Positions 8,687 to 17,724 of a stretch of DNA of 37,179 bases are shown here, one piece after another. Position 1 is the stretch's first letter. Every line of letters begins with the position of its first letter. Source of the stretch: Sinorhizobium meliloti 4H41 (GTDB lineage Bacteria > Pseudomonadota > Alphaproteobacteria > Rhizobiales > Rhizobiaceae); assembly GCF_000375585.1 (NCBI RefSeq), contig NZ_AQWP01000024.1, positions 1-37,179 of the forward strand, written 5' to 3'. The notes under the pieces were generated by a model. It made no database searches, was not told the DNA's origin, and saw nothing but the letters and a program-made list of their open reading frames with translations. The translations under genes were made by a program, and so were the position numbers.

Positions 8687-10879
8687 GTGAACCTATGTTC
8701 TCCAGACTTCGTGGGCTATTGCGACCGTCTTCACTACCGCCCTGGCGACGACGTCAAAATTCACATACACGGGAACGGTGCCGTAAAGGTCGACCTAACG
8801 AGCCTCCACGGGGCTGATGAGCGGGTAAAAAGTTGCGCCCCGCTAATGCGAAAAGTGTCTGATGTGCTGGAGCAACAGGTTCTAGCTAATCCACAAGTCA
8901 GCTATCCTGGTTCTTTCGGCCTGGTAGATGGTGTGGACGATCTTGCTCACTTGGTCGAATTGGCCTTCGAAATGTGGGTTTACGCGACAAATCCGGGAAA
9001 TGGTCGTAGGCAGGGGCTGCTATCGATCTCAGCGAGCGCTGTTGCTGCCCTGAGTTTGGAGATTTCCGCGGATGGCAAGCTCGAGCTTAGAATGGGTCCG
9101 GAGGAGGTCTGCTGCTGCCGAACCGGAACTGCTGTGCCCAAGAACAACTGGGTGCGGGTAGTAGCAGTGGTTTCTCGTTCGCGAGGCACCGCCTCGTTGG
9201 AGTTTGTTGCAAGGTTACCGTTGCCTGCACGGATTGGATCGGGCGCGGCGTCAACAAGGACGAGCAACCTTTCTCTGCCAACCAAAAGCGCCGTATTAGC
9301 AATTGCTGCCACTGCCGTGAAAGAGGATGCCAGGGGACGGAAATACGGAGCCAACACGTTTAATGGAAAGTTGGATGGAGTCCGAGTGCTCGGCCGCGCC
9401 GCCGATGAAGCGCCATCAAGGCTGCTGGCGGCATGGGATTTCAGTCTGCAGATGAACACTGCCTGCATACTGGACATCTCAGGCTCGTGTAGACATGGCC
9501 TGCTGATCAATGCGCCGGCGCGAGCTATGACCGGGCACGCTTGGACAGGTGACGAAGTTGATTTTCGCCTTATTCCATCAGAGTACGGAGCCGTCCATTT
9601 TCACGACGACGACTTGGAAGACGCAGGTTGGGACGTCACCGCGACGCTAGTGCTTCCCGCTGATTTGACAAGCGGGATCTATGCGGTGCGGGTACAAGGC
9701 GACAAAGTCGGAGACAATATTCCTATCTTCGTCCTTCCCGCCCTAGGTGGCCAAAAGGCAGAGATTGCATTTTTGGCTCCGACATTCACATATCAAGCAT
9801 ATGCTAATATCATTCCAGGCGACCGGGATTATGGTGAGGCTGGGATAGCGGGCATTCAAGCTGTTACAGTTGCACGAGACTTGCAGTTGCAGGCGTTTCC
9901 AGCCTTCGTAGGTTCGCTGTACGAAAAGCATTCCGATGGTTCTGGCCGGTGCTATTCAAGTTTTAAACGACCAATCTTCAATCTCAGAGCAGACCACAAA
10001 AATGCTTTAATCGATGGCCCCCGCAATTTTGGTGCAGATCTCTATCTCACTTCGTGGCTTGAACATATAGGTCAGCGATACGACGTCTTAACGGACCATG
10101 CCCTCGACACTGAACGGGGTCTGCTCGTGGGGTATAAGGTGGTCATAACCGGTTCACATCCCGAGTACTGGAGCGGGAGAATGTTGACTGCGATCGAGCA
10201 GTTTCTCTCCAAGGGAGGCAAGGTCATGTACCTTGGAGGGAACGGCTTTTATTGGGTCACAGGCCAAGATCCCGCTCGACCATACGTGGTAGAGTGCCGG
10301 CGGGGCTACTCGGGTATTCGCACCTGGCAAAGCGAACCGGGAGAAGTTCATCTTAACAGTACTGGTGAGCAAGGCGGCCTTTGGCGGCACAGAGGAAGAG
10401 CTCCAAACCGTCTGGTCGGGGTAGGAATGGCTAGCCAAGGGTGGGACACGTGCGCCCCAGGGTTTACTAAGACTAGCGTGGGTGCGTCAGGGGAGTACGA
10501 TTGGGTTTTCGCTGGCACTGAGGGAGACCATTTCGGCAATGCCGGGTTTGCAATGGATGGAGCGTCCGGCGATGAGATTGATCGCCATGACATTGCCCTA
10601 GGCTCTCCTGTTCATTCAGTCGTGCTTGCCACTTCACAGGGACACAGTCACTTCTACAAGCTTGCGGTGGAAGAAGTTGATATGATCACGGACGGTTTGG
10701 ATGGGACTAGCGACGGTAGAGTAAGATCTGACATCGTACTGATTGATTGGGAAAATTCGGGAAAAGTGTTTTCTGTCGGATCAATCAACTGGGCTGCTTC
10801 GCTCGCTTGGAATAATTTCGACAATTCTGTCGAAACGATTACTCGCAATGTCCTTCTGCAGTTTTTAAGTAGCCCGTAG
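8687..10879 (+). CDS. N,N-dimethylformamidase large-subunit family protein (DMF1)
   Basis: Probable amide hydrolase of 730 residues. Start is GTG with a strong AAGGAGGA six bases upstream. After an N-terminal beta domain, residues ~65-265 look like a concanavalin/LamG sandwich (FEMWVY, LLAAWDFSLQM). Residues ~300-730 form the DMFase beta-subunit C-terminal domain. In Paracoccus DMFase, as I recall, iron is held by Tyr399, Tyr440 and Glu521 with His519 nearby. Here Tyr372, Tyr412, Glu493 and His491 (GSHPEYW) have nearly the same spacing (40 and 81 residues). The small alpha subunit needed by known DMFases is not in the window. The gene lies between two ROK genes, so the substrate may be an N-acyl sugar or cyclitol rather than dimethylformamide. 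Confidence 0.85.
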   Translation: MNLCSPDFVGYCDRLHYRPGDDVKIHIHGNGAVKVDLTSLHGADERVKSCAPLMRKVSDVLEQQVLANPQVSYPGSFGLVDGVDDLAHLVELAFEMWVYATNPGNGRRQGLLSISASAVAALSLEISADGKLELRMGPEEVCCCRTGTAVPKNNWVRVVAVVSRSRGTASLEFVARLPLPARIGSGAASTRTSNLSLPTKSAVLAIAATAVKEDARGRKYGANTFNGKLDGVRVLGRAADEAPSRLLAAWDFSLQMNTACILDISGSCRHGLLINAPARAMTGHAWTGDEVDFRLIPSEYGAVHFHDDDLEDAGWDVTATLVLPADLTSGIYAVRVQGDKVGDNIPIFVLPALGGQKAEIAFLAPTFTYQAYANIIPGDRDYGEAGIAGIQAVTVARDLQLQAFPAFVGSLYEKHSDGSGRCYSSFKRPIFNLRADHKNALIDGPRNFGADLYLTSWLEHIGQRYDVLTDHALDTERGLLVGYKVVITGSHPEYWSGRMLTAIEQFLSKGGKVMYLGGNGFYWVTGQDPARPYVVECRRGYSGIRTWQSEPGEVHLNSTGEQGGLWRHRGRAPNRLVGVGMASQGWDTCAPGFTKTSVGASGEYDWVFAGTEGDHFGNAGFAMDGASGDEIDRHDIALGSPVHSVVLATSQGHSHFYKLAVEEVDMITDGLDGTSDGRVRSDIVLIDWENSGKVFSVGSINWAASLAWNNFDNSVETITRNVLLQFLSSP

Positions 10880-10918
10880 GAAAACAGCTTAGTCGGAGCC
10901 GCCTCACTCCCGAAGAAG

Positions 10919-12295
10919 TCAGATGAGAAAGTTGAGCAATTCAGAAAGAATGAGACCTGCGGCGCCGCGTAGTGCAGCTACGCGTTCGCAATCGCAAAGC
11001 GCGAGGGTAATCTCCTCGTCCGGGGGAGTGAGGACCAATTTCCGAAAACTCCCCTCAATGAGATCGATCATCGGTTTTCCTCCATTAACGACGTCCCCGT
11101 GAAGAATAATGCAGTTGGGTGCAACCAACTGCTGAAGATTCGCCAATCCGACAGAAATATTAAATGCATATTCTTCAAGCAGCTCCCGTGCGACGTCAAT
11201 GCCTCTATTTACCAGCGTCACTAAGCTCCCCGCATCCAACGAGTGAGGTCGCGGCAACCCTCTCGCTTGCGCCTCGTTCCTTAGCCACCTCCGCGAAGCG
11301 ATAGTTTCCCAACATCCGCGCCGTCCGCATGGGCAAACGTCCCCATTGAGTTGCACGATTGTATGGCCGATTTCGCCTCCTGCGCCCGCAGGTCCTCGGT
11401 AAAGATGACCATCGAGGTACAGCGCCCCAGTCAAAGCCTCACCTGTATGGACCACGGCGAAGTTGCTCTGACCACGTCCTTGTCCAAACCAGCGGTCACC
11501 GACAAGCAAAGCTCTAGCATGTTGGTCGACACAAGCTGGGATCCCGAATTTTTCAGTTAACTCTGTTCCTACCTGAAAATCGTCTTGGTATAGCGAGAGA
11601 CTGGGCCCCGCAGTTGCACCAGTTTCAGTGCTTCCTGCAACGGCAACGCCTATTCCTAAAACCGGTAAACTACTAAAAGAGATAGTCTTTTCGACGCACC
11701 CGCTGACAATTTGAAAAGCGTCCGAAGCTTTTGTGACACCGCTCGGGAAAAGAGCGTCATGCTTGGCATAAACTTCGCCCTTAAGGGAGACCAAGCACGT
11801 ACAGACACGATCGCACATCAGGAGGACCGCGCATATTGGCTTGGCGTCCTCGGAGAACCACAACTTGGTAGCCGGTTTTCCGCCGGCACGACTAGGTGGG
11901 ATCACTTCTCCTTCCGTAAGAACATGCTGATCTATCAAAGGCTGGACAATTCCGCCTATCGTTCCCCGACTTACACCGGTGAAGCGTGCCAGTTCCGCCC
12001 GGCTAGACGGGCCGATATCGTACAGGGCCTGTAGCAAGCGCCCTCGATTCGCAGGCCCCAAGGTCCCGGGTGAAACTATATTCTGCGCCGGCTTGAATCG
12101 TTTGCTCGCGTTCCGGTCCTCCTCAATTGAGCCCCTGGAATGGAACCTACCGTGATTAGACGATCTTTCCTCAAATCCCTTTTTTTTCAGCCTCTTTAGC
12201 ATGGAATGCATTGCATTCAATTCCTCTTCACCGAATTCGCCTGGTTTCGCACCGACTTTCTCTTGGCTACCTGAGGTCCGTTTGCTGTCCTGCAT
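10919..12295 (-). CDS. ROK-family transcriptional repressor (ROK2), paralogue of ROK1
   Basis: Regulator of 458 residues, closely similar to ROK1 through the helix-turn-helix (LARFTGVSRGTIGGIVQPLID) and the sugar domain, including the zinc motif CPCGRRGCWE and EIGH. The N-terminus is longer and basic (MLKRLKKKG) before the shared NIVSPGTLGP block. The ROK kinase Asp is lost (VDQHARALLVG), which argues against kinase activity. The gene is convergent with DMF1, with 39 bases between stops. A TATAAT on the minus strand (12332-12337) could be its -10. The ATG has no clear ribosome site, so an internal start is possible. No copy of the GTATG-N9-CATAC palindrome was seen upstream. Confidence 0.88.
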   Translation of the reverse strand: MQDSKRTSGSQEKVGAKPGEFGEEELNAMHSMLKRLKKKGFEERSSNHGRFHSRGSIEEDRNASKRFKPAQNIVSPGTLGPANRGRLLQALYDIGPSSRAELARFTGVSRGTIGGIVQPLIDQHVLTEGEVIPPSRAGGKPATKLWFSEDAKPICAVLLMCDRVCTCLVSLKGEVYAKHDALFPSGVTKASDAFQIVSGCVEKTISFSSLPVLGIGVAVAGSTETGATAGPSLSLYQDDFQVGTELTEKFGIPACVDQHARALLVGDRWFGQGRGQSNFAVVHTGEALTGALYLDGHLYRGPAGAGGEIGHTIVQLNGDVCPCGRRGCWETIASRRWLRNEAQARGLPRPHSLDAGSLVTLVNRGIDVARELLEEYAFNISVGLANLQQLVAPNCIILHGDVVNGGKPMIDLIEGSFRKLVLTPPDEEITLALCDCERVAALRGAAGLILSELLNFLI

Positions 12296-13167
12296 GGCAG
12301 AGCCTTAGGATTGTAACGTGCGATTATATTGCTTTGATCTCGATCAAGAATTTGCCTATTGCGCGTCAATCCTTTCTCTCCAATCCGGTGCAGAGGACTG
12401 ACAAGCAACCAAACTGTCTTCGACAGCTGGTACCCGGCAAGATCCGGCGACGCCTCCGAATAACGGGAGGGAAATCGGCGAAGATCCATCCCGACGACCA
12501 CATCGGGTTCGACAAGGGCATCTTTTCGGTGCCACACCGTCTGATCGTCCGCACCATTCAGGTGCGGCATACCCATCGCCGCAACACCATGGCTCACGTC
12601 CACGTCGCGCTGGCCAGATGGCATGACCGATCTCAGACCCCACTGTCGCCGACGCCAGTCTCGACAGATCGTTCACAATGTCCGTCGCATTACCCTTTCG
12701 GGCGAAAGCAAAAAGCGCCGCCGCTCTTGACCGACGAGGCACCCGAGGACCACCGCCGCCAAACTGTCCGCGACTTAGCGGAACCCCTGTCCGGCTTTCG
12801 CGAAAAGGCGCAGAATACCGAATGCGGGCCGTGACCCGACTAGTAGCACTCGGTTGTCAACGCGAATCGAGCAAATCTGTGGAACGATGCTCGGAACGAG
12901 TCGGCTATCCTGATAGATATTCTTGCACCGGCGGCTGAACACCACTCCATCATCTGCCGCGACCGCTTAGGTCCGATGTAGCGTCCTGCCTGGAAGTTCC
13001 TTCTCCGTCGAGGTAAGCGCCTTTCCAATCGTGTTGACTCCGATCAAATCAAGTGCCTGTTCTGATTAGTGCTCAGATCAAGTTGTTTGATCGCCCCCCC
13101 CGAGAGCAGTTCTGCGAGCGCCACCGACGCTCATGGCTGGCTGCAAAAGGCGCTAAATGTGATTTTC
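12296..13167. other. Gene-poor, decayed region between ROK2 and the biosynthetic-type cluster
   Basis: About 870 bases without a gene I can support. Several overlapping frames are open on both strands, but none has a ribosome site or a recognisable protein, apart from the possible istA remnant near 12481-12631. A run of eight C at about 13096-13103 is present. The area probably marks a junction between the DMF1/ROK module and the cluster at 13.2-23.8 kb. Confidence 0.5.
12481..12631 (+). pseudogene. Possible remnant of an IS21-family istA transposase
   Basis: A stretch of about 50 codons reads HIGFDKGIFSVPHRLI, then VRHTHR and HVHVALARW. This resembles the region after the catalytic core of IstA (D-x-x-F/Y-S-V-P-H-R-L and V-R-x-T). 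No catalytic core, partner istB or terminal repeats were found, and the frame loses similarity after about 12631. It looks like a short decayed fragment; chance resemblance is possible. Confidence 0.35.
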
Positions 13168-13779
13168 TCAGCCTGTGTCGATATGGCCCAGTTGGCGTTC
13201 GAGATCTAGGAGCTTTCTCGATCTGTTCTTCAAGCGCTTTGCTGGAACGCCACAGAATACACCCCAGCTATCCAGATCCTTGGTCACTAATGACAAAGCA
13301 CCGACGGATGATCCCTCTCCTATACTGCATCCGGGAAGTACGACAGTCCCTGACCCAATGATAACATGCCTCCCCAGACGTACTGGCGCATATGTCACGC
13401 GACGGAATTCTTCTGGAACAGTTGCGTTCGTCAAACCTTCTCCCACGTAATCATCCGAGCCCGAAAAAATGCAAGCACCCGGGGCAAGACCAGAAAAATC
13501 TTCGAGCGCAATTGTTCCCCCTCCGCTTAAATAGCACCCTGGCGCGATATGAACATGATTTCCGATGGTAATCGATCCAGATTGGCAATCAATGAAGACA
13601 CCTGCGTCAATCGTGACGTTATCGCCAATGCTTATGTTTGCTGCTCCTGCAATGGTGCATGTTTCGGAGATTTTCACATCCTTTCCCACCGCCTCAAACC
13701 CGCCAAGTATTTCCTTTTCTGACAGATAGAGAGGTTCGAGTGTCACATGGCCTTTGGAACGCGTACTGGGTTTCCTCAT
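13168..13779 (-). CDS. Hexapeptide-repeat (left-handed beta-helix) acyltransferase
   Basis: Cytoplasmic O- or N-acetyltransferase of the WbbJ/maltose acetyltransferase type, 203 residues, with successive hexapeptide turns (ISIGDNVTIDAGVFI, ITIGNHVHIAPGCYL, VRLGRHVIIGSGTVV). A C-terminal end G-V-P-A-K-R-L is typical of these CoA-dependent enzymes, which usually act as trimers on sugars or small hydroxylated or aminated molecules. The histidine in HVHIAPG may serve as the catalytic base. GGAGAAA precedes the ATG. It is the last gene of the minus-strand run from 19769 and likely decorates the product or an intermediate. The acceptor cannot be inferred. Confidence 0.88.
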   Translation of the reverse strand: MRKPSTRSKGHVTLEPLYLSEKEILGGFEAVGKDVKISETCTIAGAANISIGDNVTIDAGVFIDCQSGSITIGNHVHIAPGCYLSGGGTIALEDFSGLAPGACIFSGSDDYVGEGLTNATVPEEFRRVTYAPVRLGRHVIIGSGTVVLPGCSIGEGSSVGALSLVTKDLDSWGVFCGVPAKRLKNRSRKLLDLERQLGHIDTG

Positions 13780-13983
13780 TGGTTGGTTTCTCCATTCGTG
13801 TAAGATATGTTTGATGCGCCCGTGGATTTACCCACCGTCATCTCATGTGTGGCTCTGAACCCACCAGACAGTAGCATCCGGAGGTCGGGCAGCACGCTTG
13901 CTGCGCTTGCCGGTTTGGTATTCCACGAGCGTCATTCACTCGCAGCGGCTCAGTGGAAAAGGCAGTCTGCTGCGGCAAAAGCA

Positions 13984-14442
13984 TCAACTCACCGGCAACG
14001 CCCACCGCATTCTGGTAGCTGGTGTGGCACCGACAGAACGGTAGAAGCGTGCTGCGAGTTTGTTTGATAAATGGCTCTGCCATTGAATTTCTTCGCAGCA
14101 ATTGTCGCGAGCAAATTTTATCAATACTGCAACTAAGGCTTTCCCGCCTCCGCAGCCCCGCACCTCTGAACGCAGGTAGATACAATCCAGAAACACATGA
14201 GGCTTTCTCGACCACGTAGACACACCGATCGACGCAGTCATGTACCCGCATAGTTTGTCAGCGATCTTAGCCTGGTCGTTGCAGACCCAGCAATAAAGCT
14301 TGGGGGGTAATGAAAAAAACGCCGTATCCCATTGGTCTTGCACATGGACATCGTCGATTTTTGTATCCTCGTACGCTGCGTGTTCGCTGCAGAGTGCAGA
14401 AAGGTCGGGATAATCTCCCGGCACTACTGGTCGGATTTCCAT
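13984..14442 (-). CDS. GNAT-family N-acetyltransferase
   Basis: Acetyl-CoA-dependent acetyltransferase of 152 residues. The N-terminus (MEIRPVVPGDYPDLSALC) is the usual first strand and helix, and motif A is RSEVRGCGGGKALV, which binds the CoA pyrophosphate. The C-terminal N-K-L-A-A-R-F-Y-R-S-V-G is the classic GNAT end. AGGAG lies seven bases before the ATG. It sits between the aminotransferase fusion and the hexapeptide acyltransferase. It could acetylate an amine made by the cluster's aminotransferases or protect the host from the product. Confidence 0.9.
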   Translation of the reverse strand: MEIRPVVPGDYPDLSALCSEHAAYEDTKIDDVHVQDQWDTAFFSLPPKLYCWVCNDQAKIADKLCGYMTASIGVSTWSRKPHVFLDCIYLRSEVRGCGGGKALVAVLIKFARDNCCEEIQWQSHLSNKLAARFYRSVGATPATRMRWALPVS

Positions 14443-14578
14443 AGCATTCTCCTGATCTTCCCCCTCCTAAGCGATTGCGCTCCATTCTTTTTGAGGTCGA
14501 ACGACGGAGAGCAAGGACCCCGCGATTTCGGGCAGGACAAACGGCTTTGCCCCTCAGTCGTGCACTGAAGGACTCTGG

Positions 14579-16603
14579 TCAGTTGGCATACCTCTTTAAT
14601 TCGGGGATGGCCCGGAAGCACTCGCGTAAAGCGTCAAGGAAGTGGTCGACATGCGAACCGGTCATTGCGGTTGAGACGCTTCCCCAAAACGGCGCAGCAA
14701 CGTAGATGCCGCGTTCAAGCATTGCTACGTGCAAACGCTCTAACATCTGTCTTCCGCCCGAGTCGAGATAGGCTTCGCGATAGGTTGTTGGACGTGACCT
14801 CTTTGCATGGAAACGAAACATGGATCCGGCCCCCTGGACCGACAGTGGCATACCGGCTTCGCGTGCGATCTGTTCGGAGCTTTGTCGCAGATGATCCCCG
14901 AGTATTCCAATCCGAATTATTTCAGGGTTGGTCAAAGCTTCGAGAGCTGCGAGTCCAGCCGACGTGGTTAGGGGATTAGCCGAGAACGTGCCGCCTTGGG
15001 GGACGGGGGCACTATCTTGTGGAGAAAACGTTTCCATCACGGCCAAGCTGCCGCCAACAACGCCGATTGGCAGTCCGCCGCCGACGACCTTTCCAAGAGT
15101 CACCAGATCCGCCTCCAGGCCGACAGCCGCGGATGCACCGTGAAATCCCAGACGAAAGCTGACGACCTCGTCACTGATCAGGACTATTCCGTGCTGACGT
15201 GCAGTTTGCTGCAGCATATCCAGGTAGTCTGGGTTAATCGGCATCATACCTACTGCGCAGGGCAGCACATCAACGAGGATGCACGCAATCTCTGTTTTGT
15301 GCTGATCGAGAATGGCCTGTGTTTCTTTTGTGTGGTTGAACGGCAGAACAATTACGTCGTCACAGACGTGAGTTGGCGTACCCCGATAGGGCGGATTGGA
15401 GAGAGGATAGCCGTCTCCCCAGTTGTCAGGCTTATTTCGAACGCTTACCTCAGCCCAATCATAGGTGCCATGAAAAGCGCCTTCGAACTTCGCCACCCGT
15501 TGACGGCCAGTTGCTGCACGCGCTGCTTTTATGGCAAACATGACCGCTTCGGTGCCGGTATTCAGGAACCGAAGGCGTTGTATCACAGGAACTCTTTGGC
15601 AGATGGCGTTGGCCAACTTGACGTCGGCTTCAGTGGGATTGCCGAAGCACGTTCCGCGTTCAAGCTGGGACGTAATTGCGGCTCTGATCGACGGGTTGCC
15701 GTGGCCATGGATCAAAGTGGAAAAGTTGTTATGATAATCGATGTAGGAGTTACCATCGACGTCGGTGAGCGTAGCACCGGTTCCAGAGCGAGCATAGAGT
15801 GAAACGCTACAGTTCCTTCCGCTAATGGGTAAAGCACCAATCGAGACGCGGGTGACGCCCGCGGGATATAGTCGTGTCGCCTGGCCGGTCAGTAATGCTG
15901 AAACATCAAATTTTTTGTACGGCTTTGATAGGGTCTGTTCAATCTCGAGCAGCCTGTAGGGCTCAGTTCCAGCGCCGGTTGTTCCTGAGGTGAGGGTTGA
16001 CGCCCGAAGCTGATTGCGTTGAGTGGCTTGCTCGAAAATCCTGAGGCACTCGCTGCCGTAGAGCCCAACAATGACGCGGCTTCCACCGGCCAGCCGTTGC
16101 TTACTTCCCACCAAGAAACTTTGAAGCAGGTTGATAGCGGGAGCGGCCATTCCCTCTTTCCCGTCAGATCCGTGTTCGTCGCCGTGAGGTCTCGGCTGCC
16201 TCACGAGATGCCAGAAGATGATGTCGAACCTCCTGTCGGCCGGAACTTCGGAAAAAATGTCGCTTTGGAACGTCTCGAAGTTAGTTACGCCGTTGCGCTT
16301 AGCGTTTTCGGCCGTGTTGACGACGGCACGCGCATTCCTGTCAACCGACGTCACAAACTTTGCTCCACGCTTTGCCAAGCTGAGGCCTAGAAGGCCGAAT
16401 CCACAGTCGATCTCCAGTACCCGGAGGCCGTCGGCGGGAGGAAAATTTGTCGCCACCCAGTGGCGGCCAAAAAACTCTGGCAAGGTACAAATCCCGTCAT
16501 ACACAACAAAGTCGAGGTCAAATCCCGTGAACTGAGCCGGAAAAGCTTCTTTCGACGTTTTGGTACTTTCATCGCGGTGAACAGGCATGACCTTGCTTCC
16601 CAT
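14579..16603 (-). CDS. Fusion of a SAM-dependent methyltransferase and a class III (GSAM-like) aminotransferase
   Basis: One uninterrupted frame of 674 codons. Residues ~40-225 form a Rossmann methyltransferase: motif I VLEIDCGFGLLG at 62-73 and an acidic strand end at SVDRN (86-90). The usual D/N-P-P-F/Y motif of amino-group methyltransferases is not evident. Residues ~245-670 form a PLP aminotransferase close to glutamate-1-semialdehyde aminomutase, with GTEAVMFAIKAARAATG, FHGTYDW, LISDEVVSFRLGFHG and the aldimine lysine K505 in TLGKVVGGG. The two parts probably act on the same intermediate. No good ribosome site precedes the ATG at 16603. Met6 (16588) has GGGAAG at suitable distance. Confidence 0.88.
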   Translation of the reverse strand: MGSKVMPVHRDESTKTSKEAFPAQFTGFDLDFVVYDGICTLPEFFGRHWVATNFPPADGLRVLEIDCGFGLLGLSLAKRGAKFVTSVDRNARAVVNTAENAKRNGVTNFETFQSDIFSEVPADRRFDIIFWHLVRQPRPHGDEHGSDGKEGMAAPAINLLQSFLVGSKQRLAGGSRVIVGLYGSECLRIFEQATQRNQLRASTLTSGTTGAGTEPYRLLEIEQTLSKPYKKFDVSALLTGQATRLYPAGVTRVSIGALPISGRNCSVSLYARSGTGATLTDVDGNSYIDYHNNFSTLIHGHGNPSIRAAITSQLERGTCFGNPTEADVKLANAICQRVPVIQRLRFLNTGTEAVMFAIKAARAATGRQRVAKFEGAFHGTYDWAEVSVRNKPDNWGDGYPLSNPPYRGTPTHVCDDVIVLPFNHTKETQAILDQHKTEIACILVDVLPCAVGMMPINPDYLDMLQQTARQHGIVLISDEVVSFRLGFHGASAAVGLEADLVTLGKVVGGGLPIGVVGGSLAVMETFSPQDSAPVPQGGTFSANPLTTSAGLAALEALTNPEIIRIGILGDHLRQSSEQIAREAGMPLSVQGAGSMFRFHAKRSRPTTYREAYLDSGGRQMLERLHVAMLERGIYVAAPFWGSVSTAMTGSHVDHFLDALRECFRAIPELKRYAN

Positions 16604-16669
16604 ATGTAAATGCGCACTGCTCGCAGTTGCTTGAACCGTCGGAATTCGTCTCGGCGTCCTCTGAAGTAC

Positions 16670-16918
16670 TCAGGTCATCCGATCGGGCCTCTCAATGAGC
16701 AAGCTGAAGCTCCGGCGCTGCCTCCTATTCACATGCCTTGTATTCACATGCCTTGAGCGTTCCTGCGCCGAAGTACTCCCGCCTGGGACTGCTTGGAGGT
16801 AACAAAATACGAGCGCGTTGTGCGCTTGGTGAATACGATAGTCGACGGGCCGACCAACCATTTTCGGTGATCCGCCGTAGCCTTTGTCGATTGTCAGGCC
16901 CTGATCACGATTCTTCAT
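16670..16918 (-). CDS. Small basic protein of unknown function in the biosynthetic-type operon
   Basis: An 82-codon frame in the gap between the NDK-like gene and the fusion gene. Its ATG (16916-16918) has AGGAGG nine bases upstream, a better ribosome site than several neighbours have, and it begins 26 bases after the preceding stop. I do not recognise it. The product is basic, with Gly-rich middle parts (KGYGGSPK, AVPGGSTS) and an Arg-rich tail, and has no signal peptide or membrane span. A 15-base tandem duplication repeats R-H-V-N-T/R in frame. It could be a carrier, a peptide substrate or a spurious frame; the ribosome site and operon position are the only support. Confidence 0.4.
   Translation of the reverse strand: MKNRDQGLTIDKGYGGSPKMVGRPVDYRIHQAHNALVFCYLQAVPGGSTSAQERSRHVNTRHVNRRQRRSFSLLIERPDRMT
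16726..16755. repeat. 15-bp exact tandem duplication
   Basis: TATTCACATGCCTTG occurs twice back to back (16726-16740 and 16741-16755). It lies inside the small frame at 16670-16918 and adds five codons without shifting it. Confidence 0.95.
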
Positions 16919-16943
16919 CGTGGGATGCCTCCTGGTCTCTCCT

Positions 16944-17708
16944 CTAATCCTGCTGGAAGCGCGCATTCCAATATGGCATGGCGTATAATCCCGCGTGTAG
17001 ACTGAGCCGGTCCCACGCTGAAATATGCTGCGTTGTACTTACAAGCTTCTGGAAAGCGCTTGCGTTTCCGGCGAGATAGCTCTGAACAATTCTCCTCAGC
17101 CTGGGTTCAATCGACAGTACCTTGAGCCTTGCGACTGCTTCGCGTGCGTTTATATGCGCGTCGTCACTTCCCTCTTCCAAGCGCTCCCTGGACGTCGATG
17201 GATCTCCAACGGCCCGAAGCAGCACGTGAAAGAACGAATGTGAGACGTTTCCGCCGTCGAGGCCCCTCCAGGCGCTATCATCCGTTCCGGTGTGCTGCCC
17301 CCGTAATATTGCCAGCTCTGCATCCATCACCCCGCAGCTGTCGCTGACATGGACCAGATTCATTACAGGATTATCGCAGTAGAAACGGCTTCGGATCGTT
17401 CCCCTTTTCGCTTGAGCGGGTTGTGTCTGCCCTTTAAGCGATTGGAGCATTGCCAATGCACTGGGTCCTCGCCAAACGGTGGCGCAGACCGGCCGCAAGT
17501 CAAACAGGTCCAAAACAAGCGGCCAGTGTCCCCCACCGGTAGAGCCGGTCAGGGAGTAAAACGCCTGGATTGAAGAACGGCAGTGCAGGGCAAAAAATCG
17601 TTCCGCAATCTCAAGGCTTGACTGATGTTTGATAAAATTGTCGAGCTCAGTGGTGAGACCAGACCTTGCAACCTCAGGCCCGTAAACCAATAAGCCAAAA
17701 GACATCAT
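16944..17708 (-). CDS. Nucleoside-diphosphate-kinase-like protein with C-terminal extension
   Basis: The first ~135 of 254 residues follow the NDP kinase fold: GTIRSRF, then NLVHVSDS, in which His120 matches the phospho-histidine of NDP kinases. Other key positions differ. The K-P-D of the first strand is Y-G-P-E here, so the phosphate-binding lysine is absent, and the arginine before the N-x-x-H motif is replaced by Met. A further ~115 residues after the NDK-like part have no family I recognise. Known NDP kinases are about 140-150 residues and housekeeping. This one is in an operon with a small-molecule kinase (16-base gap), so it may phosphorylate a pathway phosphate. GGGGGA lies five bases before the ATG. 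Confidence 0.75.
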   Translation of the reverse strand: MMSFGLLVYGPEVARSGLTTELDNFIKHQSSLEIAERFFALHCRSSIQAFYSLTGSTGGGHWPLVLDLFDLRPVCATVWRGPSALAMLQSLKGQTQPAQAKRGTIRSRFYCDNPVMNLVHVSDSCGVMDAELAILRGQHTGTDDSAWRGLDGGNVSHSFFHVLLRAVGDPSTSRERLEEGSDDAHINAREAVARLKVLSIEPRLRRIVQSYLAGNASAFQKLVSTTQHISAWDRLSLHAGLYAMPYWNARFQQD

Positions 17709-17724
17709 TTTATCCCCCGGTGCA

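Noticed and set aside
12211..12834. A 207-codon plus-strand frame as a gene
   Set aside because: Its first part overlaps the ROK2 N-terminus on the other strand and there is no ribosome site; only a short istA-like piece inside it is worth noting.
14579..16918. LysW-type amino-group carrier system with kinase and aminotransferase
   Set aside because: The small frame at 16670-16918 lacks the zinc-binding cysteines and acidic C-terminus of LysW carriers.
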